DNA of 12,206 bases from an uncultured Erysipelotrichaceae bacterium (lineage in GTDB: Bacteria > Bacillota_I > Bacilli_A > Erysipelotrichales > Erysipelotrichaceae), in the NCBI GenBank assembly GCA_937957895.1, contig CALFEZ010000168.1, forward strand, positions 1 through 12,206. Reading direction: 5' to 3'. Numbering within the stretch: the first letter of the stretch is position 1; every line of letters begins with the position of its first letter. The translations under genes and the position numbers were made by a program. Of the stretch, positions 1 to 6,878 are shown piece by piece. Below the pieces are notes generated by a model. That model saw nothing but the letters and a program-made list of their open reading frames with translations, ran no database searches and had not been told where the DNA came from.

Positions 1-36
1 GCCAAAGCACCGGAAATGCCAGAAGGCATGTACTAA
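1..36 (+). CDS. C-terminal tail of an upstream plus-strand gene (partial)
   Basis: Frame 1 is open from the first base and ends AKAPEMPEGMY then TAA at 34-36. Only 11 residues are visible, so I cannot name the protein. The case for a real gene end is positional: a hairpin with a T-run on the plus strand starts six bases after the stop codon, which is where a terminator for this gene would sit. An open frame of this length can also occur by chance. Confidence 0.45.
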   Translation, partial: AKAPEMPEGMY

Positions 37-41
37 AACAC

Positions 42-68
42 AAAATGCACCATTGGGTGCATTTTTTT
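42..68. terminator. Intrinsic terminator between converging genes
   Basis: A perfect 10-bp inverted repeat (42-51 AAAATGCACC, loop ATTG, 56-65 GGTGCATTTT) is followed on the plus strand by an unbroken T-run (62-68). It fits a rho-independent terminator for the plus-strand gene ending at 36. Read on the minus strand the same hairpin follows the purA stop codon directly; its T content there is poorer (TTTT in the stem, then GTGTTTT), so it may end the purine operon less efficiently. The purA stop codon (67-69) lies in the T-run. Confidence 0.85.
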
Positions 69-1353
69 ATATCTTGGGAGTACGTTGCAATATTTGATCA
101 CGATGTGGACCATTGGATACCCAATGGATGCCTACACCAATTTGCTTTTCCAGAAAATCAACATAGTCTTTGGCATGTTGAGGCAAATCATCATAATTAG
201 TAATATGAGTGATTTCTTTTTTCCATCCTTGAAGGGTGGTGTAGATCGGTTTAGAATTTTGGATGCGTGTGATATTGGGGAAACGATCCTGATGATGAAA
301 GTTGGGGGTATCATATCCGATGATGACCGGGATCTCGTCTTTGTATGAAAGAACATCAAGATTGGTCAAAACCACATGTGTGGCTCCCTGGACCTCTACG
401 CCATATCGGGTGGCAACACAATCAAACCATCCGACACGTCGTGGTCTTCCGGTCGTGGCACCAAATTCACCGGCATCTCCGCCGCGACGACGCAACTGAT
501 CAGCCTCATCTCCAAAGAGTTCAGCAACAAAAGGACCAGAGCCTACAGCGGAAGAATACGCTTTGGTGATCGCCCATACTTCATCGATGCTGACCGGCAG
601 CCCAGCTCCAATGGTGGCATAATGCGCCAAAGTGCTCGAAGAAGTGGAATAAGGGTAGATCCCAAAATCAGGATCTCTCAATGCACCAAGCTGACCTTCG
701 AGCAAGATGGTCTTTTTATCCAGTCGGATTTGTTTTAAAAAGGCAGTGACATCTCCCACATACGGAGCGATCATTTCTTTGTGTCGATGAAGTTCTTCCA
801 TGATCTGTTGTTTGGTCAAGGGTGGTTGATCATAAAGATGGACCAGAAGTGTGTTTTTGATATCGATCAGACGATCGACTTTTTCCATTAGATGATGATC
901 GTCAAACAGCTCACATACCTGAAAACCCAGTTTGGCGAACTTGTCGGCATAAAACGGTGCAATACCGGATTTGGTCGAACCAAACTGACGGTTACTGAGT
1001 CGTTGTTCTTCCAATGTGTCAAACAACACATGATAACTCATCACGATTTGAGCCCGATCAGAAATCATCAATTGGATCGGTTGATCATACCGCTTTTTCA
1101 ATCCTTCGATCTCTTTCATCAAGGCAGGTACATTAAGAGCGACTCCGTTGCCGATGATGTTCATGGTGTTGGGGTTGAAGACTCCCGAAGGAAGCATGTG
1201 CAAAGCAAATTTTCCATATTGATTGATGATGGTATGTCCGGCATTGTTGCCGCCTTGATAACGGATGACGACATCCGACTGCTGAGCGAAAATGTCCGTG
1301 ACTTTCCCTTTTCCTTCATCTCCCCAGTTGGCTCCTACGATGGCTTTAATCAT
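67..1353 (-). CDS. purA: Adenylosuccinate synthetase, divergent type
   Basis: PurA joins IMP and aspartate, using GTP, to form adenylosuccinate, the first committed step to AMP. It acts in the cytosol as a dimer. I start it at the ATG at 1353, giving 428 residues, the usual family length; the frame is open further upstream but that stretch does not resemble PurA, and AAGGAG (1361-1366) sits 7 bases before this ATG. Visible motifs are WGDEGKGK (10-17, catalytic Asp12), GGNNAGHT (34-41, catalytic His40), TTGRPRRVGW (300-309) and SNGPHRD (413-419). Several usually fixed sites differ: GSTKSGIAP (125-133) replaces the common GTTGRGIGP, EGQLGALRD (219-227) replaces EGAQGTxLD, and TNLD (330-333) replaces the guanine-contacting TKLD. 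Last gene of the operon, overlapping the end of purB by 8 bases, so translation is probably coupled. I am sure of the family; the substitutions probably mark a Bacillota subgroup. Confidence 0.95.
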   Translation of the reverse strand: MIKAIVGANWGDEGKGKVTDIFAQQSDVVIRYQGGNNAGHTIINQYGKFALHMLPSGVFNPNTMNIIGNGVALNVPALMKEIEGLKKRYDQPIQLMISDRAQIVMSYHVLFDTLEEQRLSNRQFGSTKSGIAPFYADKFAKLGFQVCELFDDHHLMEKVDRLIDIKNTLLVHLYDQPPLTKQQIMEELHRHKEMIAPYVGDVTAFLKQIRLDKKTILLEGQLGALRDPDFGIYPYSTSSSTLAHYATIGAGLPVSIDEVWAITKAYSSAVGSGPFVAELFGDEADQLRRRGGDAGEFGATTGRPRRVGWFDCVATRYGVEVQGATHVVLTNLDVLSYKDEIPVIIGYDTPNFHHQDRFPNITRIQNSKPIYTTLQGWKKEITHITNYDDLPQHAKDYVDFLEKQIGVGIHWVSNGPHRDQILQRTPKI

Positions 1354-2734
1354 GATTTGACTCCTTGATGATCGATTCGATATGCTTGAGATATTCATGT
1401 GTTTGCTGGGCAGCCAAACCGATAAACTGATCCGGTTTGAGCAAGGCATCCAATTCTTCTTTGGTAAGTGGGAATCCTTCGATTTTTTGCAGGTTCTCGA
1501 TCAGTGTCCACGGATCCATTTGAAACTGAGTGATCAGCATCGACTGTTGGCGGATATGCTCATGCCATAACTGACGATCTTGTCCTTTGTTGGCAATGGC
1601 CATCAAGATTGGTTCGGTTGCCAAAAAGGGAAGATATTCTTGAAGCTGTTGTCTGATCTTGCCAGGATAGATGACCATGCCTTCAAGAACTTTTTGGGTG
1701 GACACCAAGATCTCATCGATGATGATGAATGCTTCAGCGATCACCAAACGGCGATTACTAGAGTCATCCAACGTCCGCTCCAGCCATTGATTGGAGGCAG
1801 TCATTGGACCGTTGAGAGCATCGATCATGACTTTTCGTGATAGTCCGCAAATCTTCTCACACAAAATCAGGTTTCGTTTGTAAGCCATGGCTGAAGAACC
1901 GATCTGATGCGATCCAAAAGGTTCGGATACCAATCCATCATGTTGCATCAAGCGAAAATCGACGGCAAGTTTATGTGCGCTTTGAGCGATCATGGACAAA
2001 AGTGAAAGTGTCTGGCTATCGCGTTTGCGTGGGTAGGTCTGTGATGTGATCAAGTATGTGTCATCGATGCCAAGATAATCTGCGATCAGGGCATCCAACT
2101 TAGCTACTTTGTCAACGTCTTGATCAAACAAAAGCAAATAGCTTGCTTGTGTTCCGGTCGTGCCTTTTGCTCCACGAAGTTTTAGAGTGTGTTGCCACTC
2201 AAGCAGTTGCTCATAGTCGCTAACAAAATCCTGCAAATACAATGCCAGTCGTTTACCGATCGTGGTTGGTTGTGCCATTTGATAATGGGTAAAACCGACA
2301 GTAGGCATATCCGCATACAACTCAGCTTGTTTTGCCAATCGTCGGATGATGATCGTCAATTTCTCTTTGATCAGGTCCATGGCAGCTTTTTGCATCAAGA
2401 TCTCACCATTGTCGCTGACAAAAGCAGAGGTAGCTCCCAGATGAAGGATACCTTTGGCGATCGGTGCCTGTTCTCCAAATGCATAGAGTTGCGCCATCAC
2501 ATCATGATTGAACTGCGATTCGAATGTGGCAGCCAACTTCAGATCGATGTTGTTGACGTTGTCCTCTAAGGCTTGGATCTGCTCATCAGTAATTAAAAGA
2601 CCAAGCTCCTTTTGGGCTTTGGCCAAAGCGATCCAGCATTTGCGCCAATGTTTGTATTTGCAGTAGTCACTAAACACAGCCCTCATTTTTTTGGAACCAT
2701 ATCGTGTGGACAATGCACTTTGATATTCGAACAT
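1346..2734 (-). CDS. purB: Adenylosuccinate lyase
   Basis: PurB removes fumarate twice in purine synthesis: from SAICAR to give AICAR, and from adenylosuccinate to give AMP. The 462-residue product is longer than the roughly 430 of the Bacillus enzyme and starts like the clostridial/eukaryotic branch (ALSTRYGSKKM at 7-17, WRKCWIALA at 30-38). Fumarase/aspartase-superfamily features are HDVMAQL (77-83), HLGATS (98-103), FTHYQMAQPTT (148-158, general acid His150), KGTTGTQAS (190-198) and the signature loop GSSAMAYKRN (279-288) carrying the catalytic serine. The loop continues with Leu289 where Pro is usual. AAGGAG (2741-2746) lies 6 bases before the ATG and overlaps the stop codon of the upstream FAD gene. 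Directly upstream of purA, so the two steps from IMP to AMP are co-expressed. Confidence 0.95.
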   Translation of the reverse strand: MFEYQSALSTRYGSKKMRAVFSDYCKYKHWRKCWIALAKAQKELGLLITDEQIQALEDNVNNIDLKLAATFESQFNHDVMAQLYAFGEQAPIAKGILHLGATSAFVSDNGEILMQKAAMDLIKEKLTIIIRRLAKQAELYADMPTVGFTHYQMAQPTTIGKRLALYLQDFVSDYEQLLEWQHTLKLRGAKGTTGTQASYLLLFDQDVDKVAKLDALIADYLGIDDTYLITSQTYPRKRDSQTLSLLSMIAQSAHKLAVDFRLMQHDGLVSEPFGSHQIGSSAMAYKRNLILCEKICGLSRKVMIDALNGPMTASNQWLERTLDDSSNRRLVIAEAFIIIDEILVSTQKVLEGMVIYPGKIRQQLQEYLPFLATEPILMAIANKGQDRQLWHEHIRQQSMLITQFQMDPWTLIENLQKIEGFPLTKEELDALLKPDQFIGLAAQQTHEYLKHIESIIKESNHD

Positions 2735-2744
2735 AGAAACCTCC

Positions 2745-4133
2745 TTATCGGGTCAGATGTTTTTTACGAATGATGTCTGAAACCATCAGCCCGTGAGCTG
2801 CGGCATGAGAAAGTGAACGTGTGAAACCGGCACCATCACCGATAGCATAAATACCATTGGTATGGACCAACTCGAAATCAACGGTGCTTGGTCTGGCTGA
2901 GTAGTATTTACACTCAACACCATAAAGCAAGGTATCCGCATTGGCAGTTCCGGGAGCTACTTTGTCCAGCGCCAACAATGTTTCCAAAATATTGTCTAAT
3001 TGTCGTTTGGGGATACAGAGGCTCAAATCACCGGCCACTGCATGTGCGGTTGGGATCGTGGTCGATTGTTTCAGTCTGGCTTCGTTGGTTCTTCTGCCTT
3101 GAAGTAAATCTCCGAGTCGCTGAACCAATACACCGTTGCCGCTGATCATGTTGGCCAGTTTGGCGATGTAACGAGCATAGGTGATCGGCTCATCAAAGGG
3201 AGTCGTAAAGTGGATGGTGTTTAAAAGAGCGAAGTTGGAGTTTGGACTTTGCTTGGACGGATCTTTGAAAGAATGACCATTTACGGTTTTGATGCCATCG
3301 GTATTTTCGATGACGACATGACCTTTTTCGTTGAAGCAGAACATCCTGGTTTTATCATTGTATCCTTTGGAGCGATACCATATCTTGGGTTCATAGATCT
3401 TGGTGGAGAAATCAGACCAAATTTCATAAGGAAGTTCCACACGCACTCCAATGTCGACCTGATTGTTGGTCAAAGGGATGTGTTGTTTTTGACACCATGA
3501 CGAGAAGAAATCTGATCCACTGCGTCCGATGGCAAACACCACGACTTTTCCCGTGATGTGTTTGGTTTGATTTTCATGGATGTATGTTACTTCGTGGGTG
3601 TCTTTGTTGACGTCTTTGACTTCAGCCAACGTGATGATCTCAACTTTGTTGACCAAATGATCGATGAACTTGGCCATTGTTTTTTGGTTGTCATCCGTTC
3701 CCAAATGCTTTACCTGTGCACTTTGGATATGAAGATCATGCTGCAGGCATAGTTGTTTGAGTGCAGGGTCGGGCATATAGCGTTCTTTGGTTGCTCCAAA
3801 TCGTTGCAAGATGGCATCTGCTTGTTCGATCGCATCCAATACCTGATCTGCAGGATAAAAGTCGGTCAGCCATCCGCCATATTCAGTGGAGATGATGTAT
3901 TTGCCATCTGAGTAAGCACCGGCACCTGATAGACCTTCCATGATCGCACAGTAGGTACAATCGATGCAAGAAGCCACTTTCTTTTCGATGATCGGGCATT
4001 TGCGCTTATCCAGCGACATGCCTTTTTCAAGAAGGATGATCGATGCTTCAGTATGGGTTTTGCTGAGTGAATAAGCCATCATCAATCCGCTGATGCCACC
4101 ACCAATGATGACTACGTCTGCTTTGTGGTCCAT
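2745..4133 (-). CDS. Uncharacterised FAD-dependent dehydrogenase (COG2509-like)
   Basis: A 462-residue flavoprotein. The N-terminus is a Rossmann FAD-binding fold: GGGISG (11-16, GxGxxG) with Glu36 at the end of the second strand to bind the ribose. Next comes a cysteine cluster, Cys46, Cys56, Cys59 and Cys62 (CX9CX2CX2C), leading into GLSGAGAYSDGKY (67-79), a combination I recognise from the COG2509 'uncharacterised FAD-dependent dehydrogenase' family. The C-terminal GDGAGFTRSL (432-441) is the second FAD-contacting motif. No signal peptide or membrane segment, so cytosolic. The family has no firmly established reaction that I know of; the Cys cluster could hold an iron-sulfur centre or zinc, or be redox-active (inference). 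AAGGAG (4138-4143) lies only 4 bases before the ATG and overlaps the upstream stop codon. Its place between a nucleotidase and purB suggests a link to nucleotide or redox metabolism, but the position could also be incidental. Confidence 0.85.
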   Translation of the reverse strand: MDHKADVVIIGGGISGLMMAYSLSKTHTEASIILLEKGMSLDKRKCPIIEKKVASCIDCTYCAIMEGLSGAGAYSDGKYIISTEYGGWLTDFYPADQVLDAIEQADAILQRFGATKERYMPDPALKQLCLQHDLHIQSAQVKHLGTDDNQKTMAKFIDHLVNKVEIITLAEVKDVNKDTHEVTYIHENQTKHITGKVVVFAIGRSGSDFFSSWCQKQHIPLTNNQVDIGVRVELPYEIWSDFSTKIYEPKIWYRSKGYNDKTRMFCFNEKGHVVIENTDGIKTVNGHSFKDPSKQSPNSNFALLNTIHFTTPFDEPITYARYIAKLANMISGNGVLVQRLGDLLQGRRTNEARLKQSTTIPTAHAVAGDLSLCIPKRQLDNILETLLALDKVAPGTANADTLLYGVECKYYSARPSTVDFELVHTNGIYAIGDGAGFTRSLSHAAAHGLMVSDIIRKKHLTR

Positions 4134-4142
4134 AATGCTCCT

Positions 4143-5654
4143 TTAAACGATCACCAAGATGTTATCTTTGTGATCGATGCTGACTGGGGTATGCTTTTGG
4201 ATATATCGGGCAATGATATCGACCATGTCCTGATTGGTATCCAAAATAGTGGGTGCGTTTGCCACCATTTCAAAGTCTCCGCCACCCACGGCACGATAGT
4301 TGTTCATGGCGATCGTGTATGATCGATCTAGATCAAATGGTTCGTCCTGGTAAGAACATGCAATGATTCTTTGACCAAGTGGATTGGATACTTTGATCGT
4401 GTATGTCAATCCATCGATCATGTCATAATTGAAATGCTGTGCTTTGGGATACTGATACTCGGGGTTGATGCCAATCTTTCCTAGCTCATCCACGATAAAA
4501 TAATTGGCACATTTTTCAAGCATGGCCATGATCTGATGTCCGGTCATGCTTTTGACGACCAGTGTGTTGGGATAAACATAGGTACTGACCAAATCACGCA
4601 TGGTGATGATCTTGTTGAAACCGGTAGCATCGTTGAACAAGCTGGTTGCACTTAATTGTGCATCTGTCGCATCCAGCTGGACTTGATTGATGAAGCTGAC
4701 CAGAGGGTGTTTGACGATGCGTGCTTTTTGTTGGTCTGTGATAAGACAATCTTCTTTGAGTTGCCCGATCGGCTGATCGAGCCAGACCTGGGTCTGGTAT
4801 TCCTGATGTCTGACCAGATCGATGATCTGCTGATCGGAAGTCAGGTCTTTCATGCTCACCAGAGAACCTGTCATGTGTTTGCTTGTTGTATCGATGTCCA
4901 CTTGCATGAGCTCTGTCATGTTGTGAGCACATTGAAGTGTGAGTGCCTGGGTCGTTTGTACCATGATCGAACGATGTTGATGACCGGTGAAGCAAAGATC
5001 AACACCTTTAAGGTGTGCCAACTGATAACCAACATTCTCTTTGGTGTAACGTTCAGTTGGTTGATGTGTGATCAGATCTTTTTCGATTCCCCCATGATAG
5101 ATGACAACGATGATATCGGCCTTGTTTCGGATCTTGTTTACTTCTTGTTGTACGGTCGTGATCACATCAAGAAACTCAAACCCTTCGATGTTCTTGGGTT
5201 TCTCCCAGTTAGGAATGTAATCAGTCACGGTGCCGATAAAACCAAAGGTGATGCCTTCCATGTTTATGATTTGTGTCTTACCTAGTGGGTTACCATGATA
5301 TAGCACATTGCTGGTGATGCACGGGCATGACATCGATTCCATGAAATTGAATAATACTTCTTTGCCGTAATTGAAGTCGTGATTACCTAGATTATAGAAA
5401 TGGGTATTTAAAAGATTAAAAACCTCACCAAGTTTGTGGGGTTTTTCGTTTTGTTGATTGATGTAGGTCAATAAAGGAGTGCCTTGGAGTGCATCTCCGT
5501 TGTCGATATAAATGACCCGATGGTTGGATCTGCTTTGTTTGATGTATGTGCTTAAACGACTCAATCCCATCGGCTGGATCGATCCGTCGGCATACATGTG
5601 ATCAAGGACGACACCATGGATGTCGCTGCTGACTAAGATTCGTATGGATCCCAT
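4143..5654 (-). CDS. Cytosolic 5'-nucleotidase / 2',3'-cyclic phosphodiesterase family
   Basis: A two-domain metallophosphoesterase of 503 residues. The N-terminal calcineurin-like domain shows all the metal-site motifs: SDIHG (10-14, Asp11 and His13), NGD (52-54), GNHD (90-93), YHGG (186-189) and GHQHR (224-228). The C-terminal substrate-binding domain (about 310-500) shows TMRDLV (351-356), HFNYDMIDGLTY (407-418) and NNYRAVGGGDF (451-461). These enzymes hydrolyse nucleoside 5'-monophosphates, UDP-sugars or 2',3'-cyclic nucleotides; I cannot tell which here, though the NYDMIDG stretch is common in the cyclic-phosphodiesterase branch. Many relatives are exported, but this one starts MGSIRILVSSDIHG with no signal peptide, so it should be cytosolic. 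First gene of the purine operon. The ATG has an unusually close GAGG (5657-5660), only 2 bases away, and the predicted transcript starts about 9 bases before the ATG. Confidence 0.9.
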   Translation of the reverse strand: MGSIRILVSSDIHGVVLDHMYADGSIQPMGLSRLSTYIKQSRSNHRVIYIDNGDALQGTPLLTYINQQNEKPHKLGEVFNLLNTHFYNLGNHDFNYGKEVLFNFMESMSCPCITSNVLYHGNPLGKTQIINMEGITFGFIGTVTDYIPNWEKPKNIEGFEFLDVITTVQQEVNKIRNKADIIVVIYHGGIEKDLITHQPTERYTKENVGYQLAHLKGVDLCFTGHQHRSIMVQTTQALTLQCAHNMTELMQVDIDTTSKHMTGSLVSMKDLTSDQQIIDLVRHQEYQTQVWLDQPIGQLKEDCLITDQQKARIVKHPLVSFINQVQLDATDAQLSATSLFNDATGFNKIITMRDLVSTYVYPNTLVVKSMTGHQIMAMLEKCANYFIVDELGKIGINPEYQYPKAQHFNYDMIDGLTYTIKVSNPLGQRIIACSYQDEPFDLDRSYTIAMNNYRAVGGGDFEMVANAPTILDTNQDMVDIIARYIQKHTPVSIDHKDNILVIV

Positions 5655-5662
5655 TGCCTCAC

Positions 5663-5698
5663 CGCAAACATTATAGCAAATCTCAGGTAGGATGTTAA
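5663..5698 (-). promoter_or_regulatory. Promoter of the nucleotidase-FAD-purB-purA operon
   Basis: On the minus strand a -35 box TTAACA (5693-5698, 5 of 6 to TTGACA) and a perfect -10 box TATAAT (5670-5675) are separated by exactly 17 bases, and TGC directly before the -10 makes it an extended -10. Transcription should start near 5663, leaving an untranslated leader of only about 9 bases (GGTGAGGCA) before the ATG at 5654. This is the best-matching promoter in the window. No room remains for a leader riboswitch or attenuator if this start is right. Confidence 0.8.
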
Positions 5699-5735
5699 CG
5701 GCGAGTTAAAAAGTTTATTTTCTGTTCATATATCA

Positions 5736-5771
5736 TTGAGGTGGGTGGGTTGCTATGGTAGAATCAAATCG
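5736..5771 (+). promoter_or_regulatory. Promoter of the phnD operon
   Basis: TTGAGG (5736-5741) as -35, a 17-base spacer, and TAGAAT (5759-5764) as -10, with TGG immediately upstream giving an extended -10. The predicted start is near 5771, giving a leader of about 27 bases. The spacer contains the G-rich run GTGGGTGGG (5741-5749). The two divergent -35 boxes are 37 bases apart, so one regulator bound between them could act on both operons; I recognise no operator with confidence. Confidence 0.7.
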
Positions 5772-5792
5772 TAGAGAAAATCTACAGGAGGG
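5771..5792 (+). promoter_or_regulatory. 5'-end stem-loop abutting the phnD ribosome binding site
   Basis: GTAGA (5771-5775), loop GAAAA, and TCTAC (5781-5785) form a 5-bp hairpin that begins at the predicted transcript start. The strong Shine-Dalgarno AGGAGGG (5786-5792) follows with no gap, and the ATG is at 5798. A hairpin at the extreme 5' end is a known way to protect mRNAs from 5'-end-dependent decay, which would suit an abundant binding protein. The role is inferred; the stem is short. Confidence 0.5.
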
Positions 5793-5797
5793 AACCA

Positions 5798-6829
5798 ATG
5801 AAGACAATTTTTAAACTAGTTGTGATTTCACTTTTGTTCTTTGGTGTCTTGACTGCTTGTTCACCCAGCAATGGCACAGATGACAAAACAGTAGAAAATC
5901 TGGTCGTGTTGTTTGTTCCTAGCCGTGATCCTGGATTGATCCTTGATCAAACGGAACCGTTGAAACAACTTTTGATCGATGAGTTGGCTGAAAGAGGATT
6001 CACGATCAACAACGTCACAATCGAAGTAACGACTGACTACAACGCAGCCGGCGAGGCATTGGCTGCCGGATCTGCCCATGTTGGCTTTTTGCCTGGGGGC
6101 ACGTATGTTGCTTACTCCGATGATGGAGTAGAAGTAATCTTGGCATCCACCAGAGGTGGTTTGAACAAAGACTTTGAAGATCCAAAGCTTTGGAATGATG
6201 GTGAACCAACACTGGGAGATCCAGACAATCAAGTTACATATTATCGTTCTTTGATTTATGCCGGACCAAGTGAGTATGGAAGAATGCTTGCTGAAAAAGT
6301 CAATACCGGTGTAGCCCTTACTTGGGAAGACATCGACGGAGCACAATGGTGTGTATCCAGCAGCCCAACTTCATCTGCTGGTTATGTTTATCCAACCATG
6401 TGGCTCATGCAAAACTTCAACAAGAAAATAGCTGATCTAAGCAAGCCACCAGTACCAGGCGGTTATGGTGATATCGCTCAAAGCTTGGCTGGCGGAACTT
6501 GTGATGTCGGTGTCGGATATGCTGACATTCGCCGCGATTATCAAGGTCAATGGACATCTGACTGGTCTCGTACTGAAGCGATCTGGGTCGAAATGCCAGT
6601 AATCGGTGTTACCGAAGGGATCTTCAACGATACCATTTCCGTAACATTGAACAATCCTGAAATGACTGATGAACTAAAAGTAGCCATCCAGGAAGCATTC
6701 ATCGAAATCGCTAAGAATCCTGTTGGTTTACAAGCGATCGCTATTTATAACCATGAAGGTTATAAAGTAGTTACGGATTCTGATTATGACGGAGCTCGTT
6801 TAGCGCAACAAATTGCTCAAGGCAATTAA
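5798..6829 (+). CDS. phnD: ABC transporter substrate-binding lipoprotein, PhnD family
   Basis: A 343-residue extracellular binding protein that would deliver substrate to PhnE1/PhnE2. Residues 1-20 are a signal peptide ending in the lipobox LTAC, with Cys21 as the lipid-modified residue, so the mature protein is anchored to the outer face of the membrane. Family features are FVPSRDP (39-45), AHVGFLPGGTYVAY (93-106), YRSLIY (149-154), SSSPTSSAGYVYP (187-199) and GGTCDVGVGYADI (232-244). These fit the phosphate/phosphite/phosphonate-binding family (TIGR01098-like). Cys185 and Cys235 could form a disulfide. No phosphonatase, C-P lyase or phosphite dehydrogenase gene lies nearby, so 'phosphonate' is a family name and not a shown substrate; members of the wider family bind other ligands, for example the thiamine pyrophosphate-binding p37 of Mycoplasma hyorhinis. 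First gene of the operon, followed by a terminator-like hairpin. Confidence 0.9.
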   Translation: MKTIFKLVVISLLFFGVLTACSPSNGTDDKTVENLVVLFVPSRDPGLILDQTEPLKQLLIDELAERGFTINNVTIEVTTDYNAAGEALAAGSAHVGFLPGGTYVAYSDDGVEVILASTRGGLNKDFEDPKLWNDGEPTLGDPDNQVTYYRSLIYAGPSEYGRMLAEKVNTGVALTWEDIDGAQWCVSSSPTSSAGYVYPTMWLMQNFNKKIADLSKPPVPGGYGDIAQSLAGGTCDVGVGYADIRRDYQGQWTSDWSRTEAIWVEMPVIGVTEGIFNDTISVTLNNPEMTDELKVAIQEAFIEIAKNPVGLQAIAIYNHEGYKVVTDSDYDGARLAQQIAQGN

Positions 6830-6834
6830 ATCAA

Positions 6835-6862
6835 AAGCGAGGCTTGCCTCGCTTCTTTTTTT
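6835..6862 (+). terminator. Intrinsic terminator/attenuator between phnD and phnC
   Basis: AAGCGAGG (6835-6842), loop CTTG, CCTCGCTT (6847-6854), then C and seven Ts (6856-6862). This is a strong rho-independent terminator shape, placed 6 bases after the phnD stop and just before the phnC Shine-Dalgarno AGGAGG (6868-6873). I see no separate phnC promoter in the 16 bases that remain, so partial read-through is the likely outcome, giving more phnD mRNA than transporter mRNA. Confidence 0.85.
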
Positions 6863-6878
6863 ATTCTAGGAGGAAATC

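Noticed and set aside
892..1368. 158-codon plus-strand frame opposite purA
   Set aside because: Shadow of purA; the translated sequence has no recognisable family feature.
1354..1449. N-terminal extension of purA by 32 residues to an ATG at 1449
   Set aside because: The extension overlaps purB, has no PurA similarity, and the ATG at 1353 has AAGGAG at proper spacing and gives the family's usual start.
4656..5285. Long open frame of 209 codons on the plus strand opposite the nucleotidase gene
   Set aside because: It is antisense to a gene with full metal-site motifs, has no ribosome site I can support and no recognisable domain.
5771..5797. Riboswitch in the phnD leader
   Set aside because: The predicted leader is about 27 bases, too short for any known riboswitch; only a simple 5-bp hairpin is present.
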